Assembly (NCBI RefSeq): GCF_963678635.1
Contig: NC_087067.1
Span: 23,257,547-23,321,546, forward strand
DNA: 64,000 bases
Source of the DNA: Symsagittifera roscoffensis
Lineage: Eukaryota; Xenacoelomorpha; Acoela; Convolutidae
Reading direction: 5' to 3'
Of the stretch, positions 30,764 to 43,558 are shown one piece after another. Positions within the stretch are counted from its first letter, which is position 1, and every line of letters starts with the position of its first letter. The translations under genes were made by a program, and so were the position numbers. The notes under the pieces were generated by a model that was given only the letters and a program-made list of their open reading frames with translations, searched no databases and was not told where the DNA came from.

Positions 30764-31668
30764 TGTGCCAGTCGGTCATATTTGGAAGTTTGACCTTGAG
30801 AGAAGCAAAAAACACTTAATTTTGGAGTGAAATTTAATTTTTCAAAATTTCGAATGGAACCTGTCATGCACGATTTTCTCGCGATAACTGAAAATCAGAA
30901 AAGATAAGTCAGAACGATCGAGTGACAATCGCGGGAAAGTGGCTAGAAAAATCAGTGGGAAATTGCTATTCGCAATTTCAGTAGCAATAATAATCGAGAG
31001 TAGAGCTGTCCCATCTAAAACAGAGACGAGCGCATTCCCACGAACTGGATTGTTGTGATTGGAGTATTTATTCTAAACTGGACTAGAGTGAACCTTCGGT
31101 GGAAAGGTGGATAGCTAGAGTGTCCCAATGGTTCACGAGAACTTACAGTCTAGAGTAAAAACTTGTTCTTGTTATTACAACTGACTAACATTAAACTCAT
31201 TTTAGTTACTTTATTGATTCTTGAGTTGCTCACCGACTTATTTACTTCCTGGTTCTTGAGCGTGCTACAATGTGAGTACTAATTTAAATGTCTAGAGTGT
31301 GTTTTATAATTGTTATGTTGAGGTAAGGCGAGTTGTAGGTTGATCCATCTGAAATGGATCAAAGTTCCACTGTCTAATAAAAAGTAACTTAACGGATTGT
31401 TCCGACCCGGTTTTTAATGGCGTTCATGTATTTTGGGTATCTAGAGACCTAAGTATGGGGACGTTTCTAATTCTAGAGTGGGGGGATATTTTAGTAGTAG
31501 CCTTTAAGCTGTAACGGGTCGTAGTCTCATGTCACAAGCGAACCGAATTGGCTCCGACTGATTTGAGGTACAAAAACACAAGAGATAGTGTCCCTGACTC
31601 TTGAGCCAATGGTTATAGGGCCTATTTTTCTTAAGCCTCATGTGTGACTGCAGTAGACGAATGTTACA
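30764..31668 (+). repeat. E1 3' LTR
   Basis: It is 905 bp, equal in length to the 5' copy, with about two differences seen (near the acacaagaga and cttgagcc positions). It has the hairpin at 31342-31360 and AATAAA just after. It ends GTTACA, then the gtc target duplication and the remainder of the E2 LTR. Confidence 0.97.
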
Positions 31669-31671
31669 GTC

Positions 31672-31807
31672 GCAAGCGAACCGAATTGGCTCCGACCGTT
31701 CTTGAGGTAGAAAAACACAAGAGATAGTGTCCCTGACCCTTGAGCCAATGGTTATAGGGCCTATTTTTCTTAAGCCTCATATGTGACCGAAGTAGGCGAC
31801 TGTTACA
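31672..31807 (+). repeat. E2 5' LTR, right piece
   Basis: This is the continuation of the E2 5' LTR after the E1 insertion, starting gcaagcgaacc and ending gcgactgttaca. It matches the end of the E2 3' LTR (to 46374). Together with 7926-8653 it rebuilds the LTR extent of about 864 bp against 896 bp at the 3' end. Confidence 0.93.
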
Positions 31808-32308
31808 TAGTGTTTTTATAGCGCTCCTGGGTGTTTTTACGACATCATGACTACGGAGTCGAACCCACTTGACACAGCTCCGGGCTGCATGCCCATTCTA
31901 GAGTACCGGTGGTACGGTTCAGCGGGAACGTGTAAGCCTTCCGGTTGTACCGTGATAGCTTTTTAAAGAAAACTTGAGAAAACTTCCTGGTACGCTCTCC
32001 GAACGAGGCCTAGCTAACCGAGTAGGGGGGGGTAACTAGGGGGACAAAAACACGAGCAAAAAGACAAAAAGCGAAACAAAAACAAGAAAAATATATAGAA
32101 AAAGGAACAAAAACGAAAAGACAGTGACTTTGATACCGGATCATTTGGATCAAATCTTTATATTAATTAAAAAGAATACCCATACTGTTTTATAAGACCG
32201 ATCGTTTCGATCAATCTAGCAATTTAAACCAGTGACTTCAATAAGGTGTCCGAGTGGGGGGCGTTGTTAAGGGTTTTCAGATAGATTGCAACCTAGCCGG
32301 ACCACTAG

Positions 32309-32495
32309 GAGACTTGACTGGAAGAGGTGACCAACCGAGTGGGAAAGTGGTTCACAAGGGCGAACCGGACCACTAGGAGACTTGACTGGAAGAGGTGACC
32401 AGCCGAGTGGGAAAGTGGTTCAGAAGGACTGAGCTGAACCCACTGGAAACTTGGCTGGAAGAGGTGACCAGCCAAGTGGGAAAGTGGTGCTGCTG
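32309..32495 (+). repeat. imperfect tandem repeats in E2 leader
   Basis: Three units contain a ggagacttgactggaagagg-like start followed by agtgggaaagtgg. They are related to the four-unit array at 10035 in E1 but with different spacers. Confidence 0.85.
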
Positions 32496-33365
32496 TCAAG
32501 TGCAGAACAGAGACAACCAGCACAGGATCACTACAAGAGGACGCTCAAGTTGGGCAACGGGTATCGTTAGAATCCACATTACATTATAGGAGATAAGTGT
32601 AAAATTGGATAAGCGGAGCCCCACTGTTTTGAGGAAGTTTTTACACAAGCAGGCCTGGAAACAGGTCTACGGTTTTCTCTCGAGAGGTTTAGCACCCGGC
32701 GCTTAAGGGATTTTTCGACTTAAGAGGGGGGCTAAAGAAGGGGGAGGTTAGAAGGGGGACTGGTTAAGTTAGAGGTTAGCGGTTGTAAATTGTAAAAGGG
32801 GGGACACGTTAGAGTAACTAATTGTTCGGCATCGTCGATTTAGTTACATTAGATACTTACACGCGTTGGTTATAAGAAGCGGATATCCAAATTTAAAATC
32901 AGGTTAAGGTAGGTACCCTGGTTGGATCGGTAGGGGGGAACGGACATAGACAGTTTTTGTGATACCCTATAAGATCGCTAGCATGGGGGAGGAAAACGCG
33001 TGGCAATTGGGTACTAGACATTTTTTCGGACAAAGATTGACATCGGTCAACCTTGAATTTCAGGAGAATTCATCCATCTGTTTTTGAAATTTTTTCCAGT
33101 CTAAATCTTTACGTTTTGGTGAATATTTGTTGCTGGTATTTTAACGAACAGGTGATCACAAGATACCTGCGGGGAATTTAGGGTTTCAAATAGCCTGAAA
33201 CATAGAGAGGGAGACAAATACAGGGGGATTAGTATTTGGGTTTTGACCATTAAGATAGGGATTTTGGGAAAGTTTTTACTAGAGCTCAAGTGGTGGCAAA
33301 AGGTACAGTGGTTCAATAGTCCCTACAACGAAGAAGAAGAGATCCGATATCCAGACACTCAGTGA

Positions 33366-33966
33366 CAAGTCTTGGGACAGTACCGAAGAAGTCTTGGGAC
33401 ATTGCAGTCTGGGGACAGTCTTAGAGCAACACGGTCTTGGGACAGTCTCGGCACAGAGCAGTCTTGGGACAGTCTTGAGACAGTGCAGCCTTGGGACAGT
33501 CTTGGACCAGAGCAGTCTTGGTACGAAACAGTCTTGGGACATTGGTCTTGGGACATTGGTCTTGAGACAGTGGTCTTGGGACATTGGTTTTGGGACAGTG
33601 GTCTTGGGACATTGGTCTTGGGACATTGGTCTTGGGACAGTGTTCTTGGGACATTGGTCTTGGGACAGTGGTCTTGGGACATTGGTCTTGGGACAGTGGT
33701 CTTGGGACATTAGTCTTGGGACATTGGTCTTGGGACATTGGTCTTGGGACATTTGTCTTGGTACATTGGTCTTGGGACAGTGGTCTTGGGACATTGGTCT
33801 TGGGACATTGATCTTGGGACAGTGATCGTGGGACATTGGTCTTGGGACAGTAGTCTTGGGACACTAGTCTTGGGACAGTAGTCTTGGGACATTAGTCTTG
33901 GGACAGTAGTCTTGGGACAGTAGTCTCAGGGCAAGGGTCTTGGGACAGTGGTCTTGGGACACTGAC
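33366..33966 (+). repeat. 14-bp minisatellite in E2 leader
   Basis: The array is of cttgggacattggt and cttgggacagtggt units with variants. It is the same repeat family as 11223-11846 in E1, but the common variant differs (cattggt here, cagtggt there), so the arrays have turned over since the two copies split. Confidence 0.93.
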
Positions 33967-34248
33967 AAGAAGTACTGGGACAACACTGAATAGTCTTGGG
34001 ACAGTAGAGAGAAAGTCTTGGAACAGCATAAAGAAGGGGGTACTAAAAGAGTACTAAGTCAGGTTGAAGTAACCAATTGCAAAATCAAATTTTCTATTCA
34101 ATCCTAACACATAGAAATTTCATAAGCTCAGGAAAAGTTGTTTTTAGCAAATTGTAATTTTCTTTTCACAAAATTTTGTCAAAAGAGGTTTTAACCTTAG
34201 AGTAGAATTTTGTAGATAGTAATACTGTAAATAGGAACAATTGTAAAT

Positions 34249-36330
34249 AATGAAGCGGAGCAGGGTACCGGTAGCTGAAAGAAGATCTACCGAGGCGAAG
34301 ACAAAGTATAATTCGTCGCTACGTAAAACAACATAAATGGGTCCGAAGGTAACAAAGAAGAACTTTTCAGTTAGTATGGTCAACACGAGGAGTACTACGG
34401 AGAACAGAGCAAAAGTGGGCACGGAAGGGGAACGAGTAGAACCCACCATCGAGATTGAACTAGAGACACCGGATCAAAGTGTAGATGAAAAGGGAAAGAA
34501 AACGACAGAGTCAACTCCGATGCCCAATGCGGAAGAACCTAATCCGAAGCCCATGGAGTTCTCACCGATAGGCAACGTGGAAGACACAACAGGCAACACG
34601 CCAGAAACGGTGAAGGATGAGTCTCAAAAGAGAACTTCTTCTACTGAAAAATTGGCGATGATGGTCGGAATGAAATCGAGAGACGCAGCAGTGGAGGAGA
34701 CGAAAGCCGAGAAAAGCAAAACATTTGGAACAGTATCCACGAGAACGACAGAGACCGACCAAAACGAGGATCAGAAAAAACCGGGACCAGCGACCAACTA
34801 CAGGACAACAACGGACCATGGAACAACTACTCTTGAGCTAAGCGATTTGATGGCGAAGCTAGATCAGATAGACGAGAAACTGAAGCACAGCGAAGAGGAT
34901 AGAAATGTGATAAGGAAGGAAATGAGAAACAACAAACATGAGCACCTGGACAACTATTTCCATCTAGCAAGAGCAACGGAGGAAAAGCTTCAGCAGATGT
35001 CTGACAAAGTAGAAACCACTGATGGAGAGCGAGACAAGAACATCAGAAAAGACATGCTAGAAATGAAGCAACGATATGACGCAGTGAATAGCCAGTTGGG
35101 GAGTTTGGAAACGAGAATGGATACGACGAGTAGGGACCAGGCTGAGAGCTCAAGTGCTATACAGCCAAAGTTAGATGCAATCTTGAGGAATTCAACACCA
35201 CAAGACAGGCCAGCGGCAGAGCGGACACAAGGTAATAGAGTTGACTTCGTGGAACCACAAAGGAACAAACGACAGTCAACACCGTTACCAATAACCCGTG
35301 AGGCCGCGAGTACGGCACCGGTGGGGGCCAAGGCTATTATAAAAAATGGAACAGCGAACACAACAAGTGGTCCAGGAGACTTCAAGACTCAGAACAACGT
35401 GGGACCGGATGCCATGACATGGGCAAGTACCTGGGAAATGATGAACAGGACACTAGAGGCCTTCGCTACAAGGAACACCGACTCGAGTGACAGAGGAAGC
35501 AACAAATCCAGGAAAACTTTCAAGAAACCAAAAGAATTCAAAGATGATTCAGATGGATGCATTGACACTTGGGTAGAAGTCATGAGGTTGCACTTGGAAC
35601 AAGACAACTTGAACGATGAGAGGCAGGCATGCACAGCGATACTGAGTAATCTGGAAGGCACGGCATTGAAATGCGTGGTTGCGAAGAAGGAAGAGGAACG
35701 CGACACAGCGGACAAAATCTTTGAAATATTGTTAAATAGATTCGGCTCAGGCATGAAGGGTTATCAAGCGATGATGCGATTTGAAAAGAGAAGACAAAGG
35801 GACGATGAATCGATAGACAGGTTCCTAGATGATCTTGAGACCAATCGAAGGAACTTCAGCATCGCCTCAAAGTTTATTGATGGGGTAAAGAGTGATGACT
35901 TGAGAACGATGTTAGCAACATACTATACATTGTCGAAAGACAGTGCACCAACTCCAGAAGAGATGAGACAGAAGTCAAGAGAATACATGCTGATGAAACC
36001 CAAGAAATACTCGTACTCAGACAACAGGAATACGCAAGGGGGAGTCAGCCACAAAGGTCGTCATGGTACAAGCCCAGAGATGACATGGACAAACGCAGAT
36101 CATGCGCTAACTGCGGGTCAGCTGATCATTATGTGGCGGATTGCACGACATACAAACAGGGCATGAAGAGTTTGGGATATGCACCCGATGAGGAAGATAT
36201 GAGCCAGATGGAAGAACACGAGTTATATAGTGGCTTGATCATCAAAATAGGTGCAAGATGCTTCTTCTGCAACGAAGAGGGGCACTTCAGGATGGACTGT
36301 CCGTTGTTTTGGGAAGCGGTTAAGAATCAG
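34249..36330 (+). pseudogene. gag: E2 gag
   Basis: This fossil gag is collinear with that of E1: charged N-terminal region (MVNTRS at 34375), capsid-type segment WVEVMRLHLEQDN, and knuckles CANCGSADHYVADC and CFFCNEEGHFRMDC near 36090 and 36260. It is broken. Confidence 0.88.
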
Positions 36331-39300
36331 AGTCTTCCAAAACACAAGTTGGCGCTAGCAGCAGTACAGAACCAGAGAAACAGACAAGGTGAATTTGAGA
36401 GGAAAAACCTAGAAAAACCAAGTGCGGAGCTACCGACGAAAACAATGAAAGCTGTAACACAATGTAATGGTGCAATAGAGGCCACGGCAAAGAACGCCCT
36501 AGAAATAAATTATGAGAAGGCGGCAGCGGAGGCTATCAACAAAGTGAAACAGGACCTGGCAGCGAAAGAAATAGAACAACGGCTGAAGCAAGAAATCGAA
36601 AGACAGAAAATGAACGAAGCATTAAGTTGCTCACAAACAATACCAGAAGCTGCTGAGGGGTCGACAAAAAATGGAAACTGCAACACTGTAAAGATGATTA
36701 CAGGAAAGCCATTTGGCATAACAAAGTTTGGGGCAAAAATAATGTCAATAATCACTGTGGGCGGCCATGAAGTAACGAGAAACTTGAGCGAACCAAGTGA
36801 CCAGACAATAATGCACATTGATGTGTACGCAGATTACTTGAGTTGTATAAGCCCACAAACGACTTTTAGAGCATTGAGGGCACTACTCACGAGAGGGGGT
36901 AGCAAGTCGGTACGTGTTGATAACAGGTACACAGAAGCTTATGGTCCAGCTGAGGTGATGCTAAATATAGATGGAATCAACATCTATACGAAAACAATGA
37001 TAACATGTGATGAAGATCTAATTGGGCAAATCTACGTGGGAAAAGAAGAGTTGACAGTGAGATCGATTGGACACTGCGCCATGCTTGAGGAAGATGCAAT
37101 GCACATCGGGACAGAGGCAGATGTGACAGCACATGTGCTTGACATAAGTGGTAAGAAGACTCAGTTACGTGGGTTACTTGATACGGGAGCAGTCTTGAGT
37201 GTCATACCAATCGAAACTTGGGAACGAATGGGCTTCAACAAAGATGGTTTGATAGATTCAAGAATACGGTTGTCAGCTGCAAACAAAGGGGCCCTGCGGG
37301 TGTTGGGCAGAACGCCGATAATAACCCTCAATCTGGGGGAACGTAACCTGTGGATGAGCTTTCTTGTGGTAGAAAACATAGATGAGTCTGACCAATTTAT
37401 TTTAGGCAGAGACTTCATCAGGAACTTTGATGTGGCGATTGATCTAAACAACACAATGTTCAGGATACGGAACCCGGATAGGAGGTACGCAATCAAACCG
37501 GTAAATTTAATAATGGCAAATGAAACCAAAGCAACGGTATTCTTGAGTAGGAGGGTGAGGCTAAAGGCGAACGAGGCGGCGATCGTAAGCTTACGAATGA
37601 AAAATTACAATGAACTAAGTGACAACAAGCAGGTATGCATAGTCCCAAATCCAAATAGTCAAAGTGCTGCTGTTTTAGGAAGATCCTTCTCGATCACGAA
37701 GAGCGGTCTCTGCGTGAGTGTCTTGTTGAATACCCTTGACATGCCAATCACGATACAGAGGGGGAGGAAACTGGGATATGCTTTACCTGTAAAAACTCGA
37801 TAAGAAATGACTGAAAACCATAAACAAAATGAATTTGTTGATTGTCCCAATCATAGGGACAAAATTTGTATCTTGAGACGATTGACGAAAATAAAAGATT
37901 CATCAGGTCTTGTGAAGTCACTTAAGTCAGAGACAGACGATGGACTATCGAGCTGTTCGAATTTCCCGGAACGGCCCACACTAGATGAAATACAGAGTGA
38001 TAAACCGGTCTTACCGGAAATTGAACACTTAAGAGGCAAGTTAACGGACGAACAGCTCGAAGCCATCAAGGACGTACTAGAACGGAACGAGGAGGTTTTT
38101 TCAAGACATGAGGCAGACATCGGGTGTTGTAATTTTGTTGAGCATGAAATAGAACTCGAGGAAAACGCAATACCGCACAGGGAGGGGGCGAGGCGCATGA
38201 CCCCACACAAATCGGATGCGTGTAGAAAGGAGATTGAAACGCTACTAGAGTATGACATGATAGAACCATCCAAATCACCGTGGGCGTGTGGAGTAGTGAT
38301 GGCCAAGAAGAAAGGCGACCAGTTGAGGTTTTGTTGTGACTTTCGATACCTGAACTACGTCACGGTGAAGGATGCCTATCCCATACCTAGGATTGATGAG
38401 AGTCTCTCGAAGTTAGGTGATGCAAAATTTTTTACGACTCTTGATTTAGGCTCGGCCTTTTGGCAGGTACCACTCAGGAAACAGGACAGGGACAAGACAG
38501 GGTTTGCCTGCGAGTTGGGTCTGTTTCAATGGAAACGGATGCCGTTTGGACTTTGCAATGCCACTGCCACGTTTCAGCGGCTGATGGCACGCGCGCTGAT
38601 AGGCGTGACGAAAAAGTACGGCAATCTGGTAATGTGCTACGTGGATGACGTGGTAATAGCGACACCCACACTAGAGGACCACATTGAGAGACTTGACGAA
38701 GTATTTGCGTGTATGAAGAGGTCGGGGCTGAAGTGCAAACCATCAAAGTGTGAGATACTCAAGGACTCGATAAAATACTTGGGCAGGATGGTGGACAAAC
38801 ACGGCATCAGACCAGATCCAGACGCAGTAGAAGCAGTTCTAACTTGGAAATCGCCGAAAACGGAAAACCAATTGATGAGCTTCCTGGGTTTTGCAAATTA
38901 CTACAGAGAATTCGTAAAAGGCTATGCAGACAAGGTTTATCCGATGCAACAGTTAATGAGGCACAAGGGCAAGAAGTTCACGTGGAACAACGCAGCGGAA
39001 GAGTCATTCCAGAGAATAAAGAAAGAGTTGTGCGAGGCACCAGTACTAGGGATGCCAACAGAGAAAGGTATGTACGTGCTGGATACGGACGCGTCGGTAG
39101 TAGCGATATCGTAAATACTCCACCAGGAACAAGAGTGGAACGGGAAGACAGTCTTGCGACCAATAGCGTACGGGAGCAAAGTCCTAAGTGACACGGAAAT
39201 GAAGTACGGAGCACCGAAAGCAGAGATGTTCGCGGTGGTTCTCTTTGTCGAGAAATATAGGGCATACCTAGGCAGCGAGCCATTCAAGCTGCGGGTCGAC

Positions 39301-42300
39301 AACAGGGCACTAAGCTGGCTGAAGACGTACTCAATGGACCAAAGTTACATTGGGAGGTGGATAGTTCGCCTGGACGGATACGATATGATAATTGAGCATA
39401 GAACACGAGACAAACATCAAAATGCTGACAGCTTGAGCAAGAAGACGGAGTTCTACGAAAGACAAGAACAGAGGGAGGCAGATAGACCTGAGATCAAAGA
39501 TGGCTTCTCCTTCATGGACAAGGAAACCTATGACAGTCTTCCTTTCACGAGATGGTTGGACAAATCAGGCAAACCAATAGAAGATCACCCCGAATTACCA
39601 AAAGATACTACGAAAGAAACAATCTTGAAAAAGAACCGAGGGATGCCGATAGGAATAATGCTCAAGTCAAAGATCGTGAGGGAGATGCTCAAAGCAAAAG
39701 GCTACGATCTTAACCAGGTAGAGAAGGGGGAAGCACAAATAGACGATGACTTAAAGAGGTTACTCGAGAAACTAGCAGATGATAAGCCCGTGATTCAAGA
39801 AAACTGTAAGGAGGAACCTGAGGTCACAATACTGCGAAAGAGCGGGACAGCTAGTGATGGAAATACCTCGAAGGTGACTAACCTTGATGGGAAGGAAGTG
39901 GTGCAGTCACTGGTTGAAAAGATCCCTGCCGACTTACTTGAACAGACTAGAGTTAGGAAAAAGAGAGTGGAGTTCAAGGAAGAAGCTGAATACCTGGGAC
40001 TAGGTCAAGAGTCCGGGGAGCGGTCCACGTCCACGGAGGAAGAAAACACTGAAGGAGAAAATTTGTCCGGGGAGTGTGAAATGTGGGATGAGGACTCGGA
40101 AGCGAGGAGTGACAATCAAGATAGTCTCTGCATGATATTGGCAGAAGAAAAGATTAGACACCGCGACAGGGAATTACAAACAGATCCGTCCTCAGGAACC
40201 TTCAACTTGGACGTGCAGGAAGTACGAGGAGGTGAAGAATTTGAAAGGATTGCAGTTTCCAGGAAGCCATTCAGGGAACTATCATGCAACTCAAATAGAG
40301 AACAAATCTGGTGCCAGAAGATGACATGAAGATAGTAAAGAGGATAGTATGCGTGAAGCTGAATGACGATGTCCACAACCCTGGGGAGATGAATGGGCAG
40401 ATCATGGCGCTGAAGGAACATGTCAAGGCGAGATATAGGCTGTAGGACCTGATAAGAGCCCAGAAGAATGACAAGATGACAAGTAATCTCTCCAAATGGA
40501 TCCGAATGGGGTCCAAGGAGAAGGAGGAACTTGAAGAAGACAGCTACAAGATCCTGAGCCAGTTCTACAAAGAGAGGAAAGAGTTACTCTATCACATGAC
40601 TGACGGGGTGGTAGCATGCAAGAGAAAAGACGAGGAGAAGATACACACAAGGGTTAGGGTTAGGGTTAGGGTTAGGGTTAGGGTTAGGAGTAGGGTTAGG
40701 GTTAGGGTTAGGGTTAGGGTTAGGGTAACCTCATCATATTACCACAATTGTATTAGACAGAGTTGCTGTTCAGATCGCATGACCAAATGGGGCACCAGGG
40801 GATAGACATGGTGCAACAAAGAATACTTCACAGGTTCGATTGGCCAGGATTGAGGAAAGCCTGTGAGAGGTGGGTGAATGCATGCCTGGTATGCTTGCAA
40901 GTGAAAGACCCAAGGAAGATGAATGTTCCACTCAAGTCGGTGGAAAGCTCGGAATTTAATGAAGTGGCGCAGATAGACCATCAGAAGATCTGTGTGACGA
41001 AGTCGGGGTATAACCAGATACTGGTTATAATTGATCACATCACAAAGCTGGCAGAAGCCGTGCCGTGTCAAACAACTTCGGCAGAGGAGACTTGTGACCA
41101 CTTGATAACCCATTGGATATCAAGGTATGGTTGTCCAATGACTTTTCAGTCAGACAACGGCAAGGCCTTTGGGGGAATTGACTAAGGAATTAATGAAGAG
41201 GTCACACATTGCTCAAGCACACTCAACGACTTACCATCCTCAGACCAACGGGCTGGTAGAGAGACAGAATAGAACGTTGGTGAACATGCTGAGGGTATAC
41301 TGCTCCAGATACATGACGGACTGGGATAAATATCTGCCGCAAGTCGTAGGGGCATACAACAGTACTCAACACTCAACGACGGGAATCAGTCCATTCATGA
41401 TGTTGACAAGCAAAGAGAGAGCGATGCCCCTGACGTTCTTTTACCCGGAGTATGAAGGGAAGAGGACGTCGCCTCAAGCTTACGTGAAAGAAGCGATCAG
41501 GAGACATCAGGAAATAAACGAGCTATGCAGGAGGAACACTGCGCAGGCACAAATGAGACAGCGCAAGAATTATGATGAAAAGATATTACAGGCGAAGCCA
41601 TATGAAGTGGGCCAGTATGTGTGGGTTTTCCAGAATGTTATACCGCCGAAAGGGACGAAGAAACTACTCAAGAAATGGAGAGGACCATTCATGATAACTG
41701 AAGTACATCAACAAGGACGGTTCTACCGCTTGAGTACTGGGCGAGCAGCACATTATGAGAACCTGAAGCCTCATGTCCCATCCCCAGTAGACTGGTGTAT
41801 ACCAAAGGAAATGGAGGGACTAGATTACCTACTGGTGGAACCAGCATGTGAAGTGAACGAAAAAGGCACCAGAGATAAGAATGATGGCAATGAGAACTTG
41901 AGTTTGGATGACAATGAAAAAATAGACGCGAACTCTGAAGCGGAATCTTATTTGGAAGAAGATTGGAACGATCCGGAGCAAGGTGAGGTGCCGAAGTGGA
42001 CTGAACCAGACTTGTCAATACCAGCGGGGACAAGGAGTGGCAATCGCAAACGCACAGGCATGAGGTACAACAGGTATGGGGACGATTTCCTGATCGACAA
42101 GATACAGCCCAATGACCTAGGCAAAGAACTAATAAGTGTGGGCGAGCTGGCGGCAGATGGTGAATGGCAGATCATCGATGATAATGAACACTACCCACAG
42201 GAAGACTACTCGACACCGGAACAGGAGACGGATTTAGAACAGAGCGAGATAGAGAGGAGGGAGAATAGGAACCTGAGGATATTAGAATGGATGCCTGATG

Positions 42301-43061
42301 TCAAGAACGGAAGCGAGGAAGGACAGAGCACACAGCAAGTTGACATATCAGCGGGGAAGTACATATGAAAACGGAAAATCCTCTTTTCGGCTGTACGGCA
42401 ACAGACAGCCCGCTCGATATTCCGCCAGAGAATTCAGACCCAGCATAATCGACGGGGACGTCGATAAATATTTTTGTCCGAGGAGTGGGGGTAGGACTTA
42501 CCCACACCGAAAATTTAATGATAAAGAAACTCAGAGAAGTGAGAGAAACGTGCGGACTGGAACTGGAAGGGGAGGAGGCCGAGCCTACCATAGGACGGAA
42601 TTTCAAAACGATGTTTGAAATACCAAACGAATACTCAGAAAATATCCTGATAACGGATAGTGACTTCATTCTGTCAGACAGGACTAGCGCAATCTGTATC
42701 ACCGCGGACATGAGTTTCAAATCAAGACTGGAGGCTGACTTCAAGAGAGAGTACCAGAACGTGGAGTTTCTGTTTAGACAGAGACCGGGACTGGGACGAA
42801 TGGCCGCGCAAATACCTGTGCTTCCTAGTGACGAGGGTCAATGACAGGAACACGATCGATCCCGAACACGTGATGTTGGCACTAACAAGACTACGAGACT
42901 TCATGATTGAAAGAGGGATAACGGAGGTCTCAATGCCGGTGTATGACCCAAACAAGGGGAAATTGAGCCCAAGGGAATTGTACGCTATCCTACACGTGGT
43001 CTTCGCAGAAACTGAGATAATGGTGCATCTTCACAAGAAATACTACTTGAGCATCGCCTGA
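36331..43061 (+). pseudogene. pol: E2 pol with macrodomain-like end
   Basis: This fossil pol follows E1 domain by domain: protease LLDTGAVLSVIP near 37175, RT with CYVDDVVIA near 38640, RNase H near 39070, acidic linker with ESGE/LSGE, integrase near 40770-41300, GPF module near 41680, and the macrodomain-like end to 43061 finishing HKKYYLSIA. It is broken in several places and carries a telomeric hexamer block. Confidence 0.88.
40651..40726 (+). repeat. interstitial telomeric repeat (GGGTTA)n
   Basis: The 76 bp comprise about 12.7 hexamers of GGGTTA with a single variant unit (ggagta), lying in the pol region of E2. At the same place E1 reads acacaaacacaacctc (18557 onward) with no repeat, so the block arrived after the copies diverged. 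TTAGGG is the ancestral animal telomere motif. Its presence suggests repair of a chromosome break with telomeric DNA or telomerase. Confidence 0.97.
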
Positions 43062-43437
43062 GTCGGGTACACAGGGGTCTCGAGTTGGGCATGAGGGAAG
43101 AATCTCGAGTTAGGTGTGGGGGTACAAAACAGGTAAAGAATCTTAGAAGTGATTGGCATGACAATTAATATTTTAAATGATTGATGGTGCTAAAACATAA
43201 AATGAATCTGCATGTTTTTAGAAAATTTCCAATTGAACTATTTTTGTAGGACGAAAAGGAAAGGGTTTTAGCTATAGTAGTGAAGGGGGTTTTTAGGTTA
43301 GGAACACAGCCGGTTAGTCTAAAAATCGGGTGTTATTTTCAGATTGATTTGGTAAAGTCAAATTGACTACCCAAATGTATTCAATTGAAGAAAGGAAACG
43401 CAAATTGAACGACGCTTCAAGAAGTAAAATCAAGTTG

Positions 43438-43535
43438 CTCAAGTAAACTCAAGAAAACTCAAGTTGCTCAGGTAAAACTCAAGTTGCTCAGGTAAAACTC
43501 AAGTTGCTCAGGTGAAACTCAAGTTGCTAAAACTC
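43438..43535 (+). repeat. 20-bp tandem repeat in E2 spacer
   Basis: About four units of aactcaagttgctcaggtaa lie just before the accessory gene region of E2, absent from the E1 spacer. The unit contains CTCAAG, the complement of CTTGAG, which is otherwise enriched on the sense strand. Confidence 0.85.
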
Positions 43536-43558
43536 AAGATCATCTGGAAATTACAGAA

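Larger units (their letters stand above)
8654..31668 (+). mobile_element. E1: 23-kb Ty3/gypsy-class LTR element
   Basis: The element is 23,015 bp with 905-bp LTRs, beginning TGTGCCAG and ending GTTACA. It sits inside the 5' LTR of E2 and is flanked by a 3-bp gtc duplication: the uninterrupted E2 3' LTR reads catgtcgcaag, while here catgtc precedes E1 and gtcgcaag follows it. Parts in order are the 5' LTR, a 2.6-kb leader, gag, pol with a macrodomain-like end, a 0.5-kb spacer, a 2,959-codon accessory frame, a 3' untranslated region with polypurine tract, and the 3' LTR. The LTRs differ at about two positions, so it is very recent. gag-pol carries about six breaks; the accessory frame has none. 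The size is near the upper end for LTR elements. Confidence 0.95.
31808..34248 (+). other. E2 untranslated leader
   Basis: It is the same plan as the E1 leader: tagtgtttttatagcgctcc after the LTR as the putative primer site, then about three 70-bp-type repeats near 32309-32495, then the cttgggaca minisatellite at 33366-33966. No genes were seen. Open frames across the minisatellite are repeat by-products. Confidence 0.75.

Noticed and set aside
40651-40726. A true chromosome end
   Set aside because: Element sequence continues on both sides in the same order as in E1, so the telomeric block is internal.
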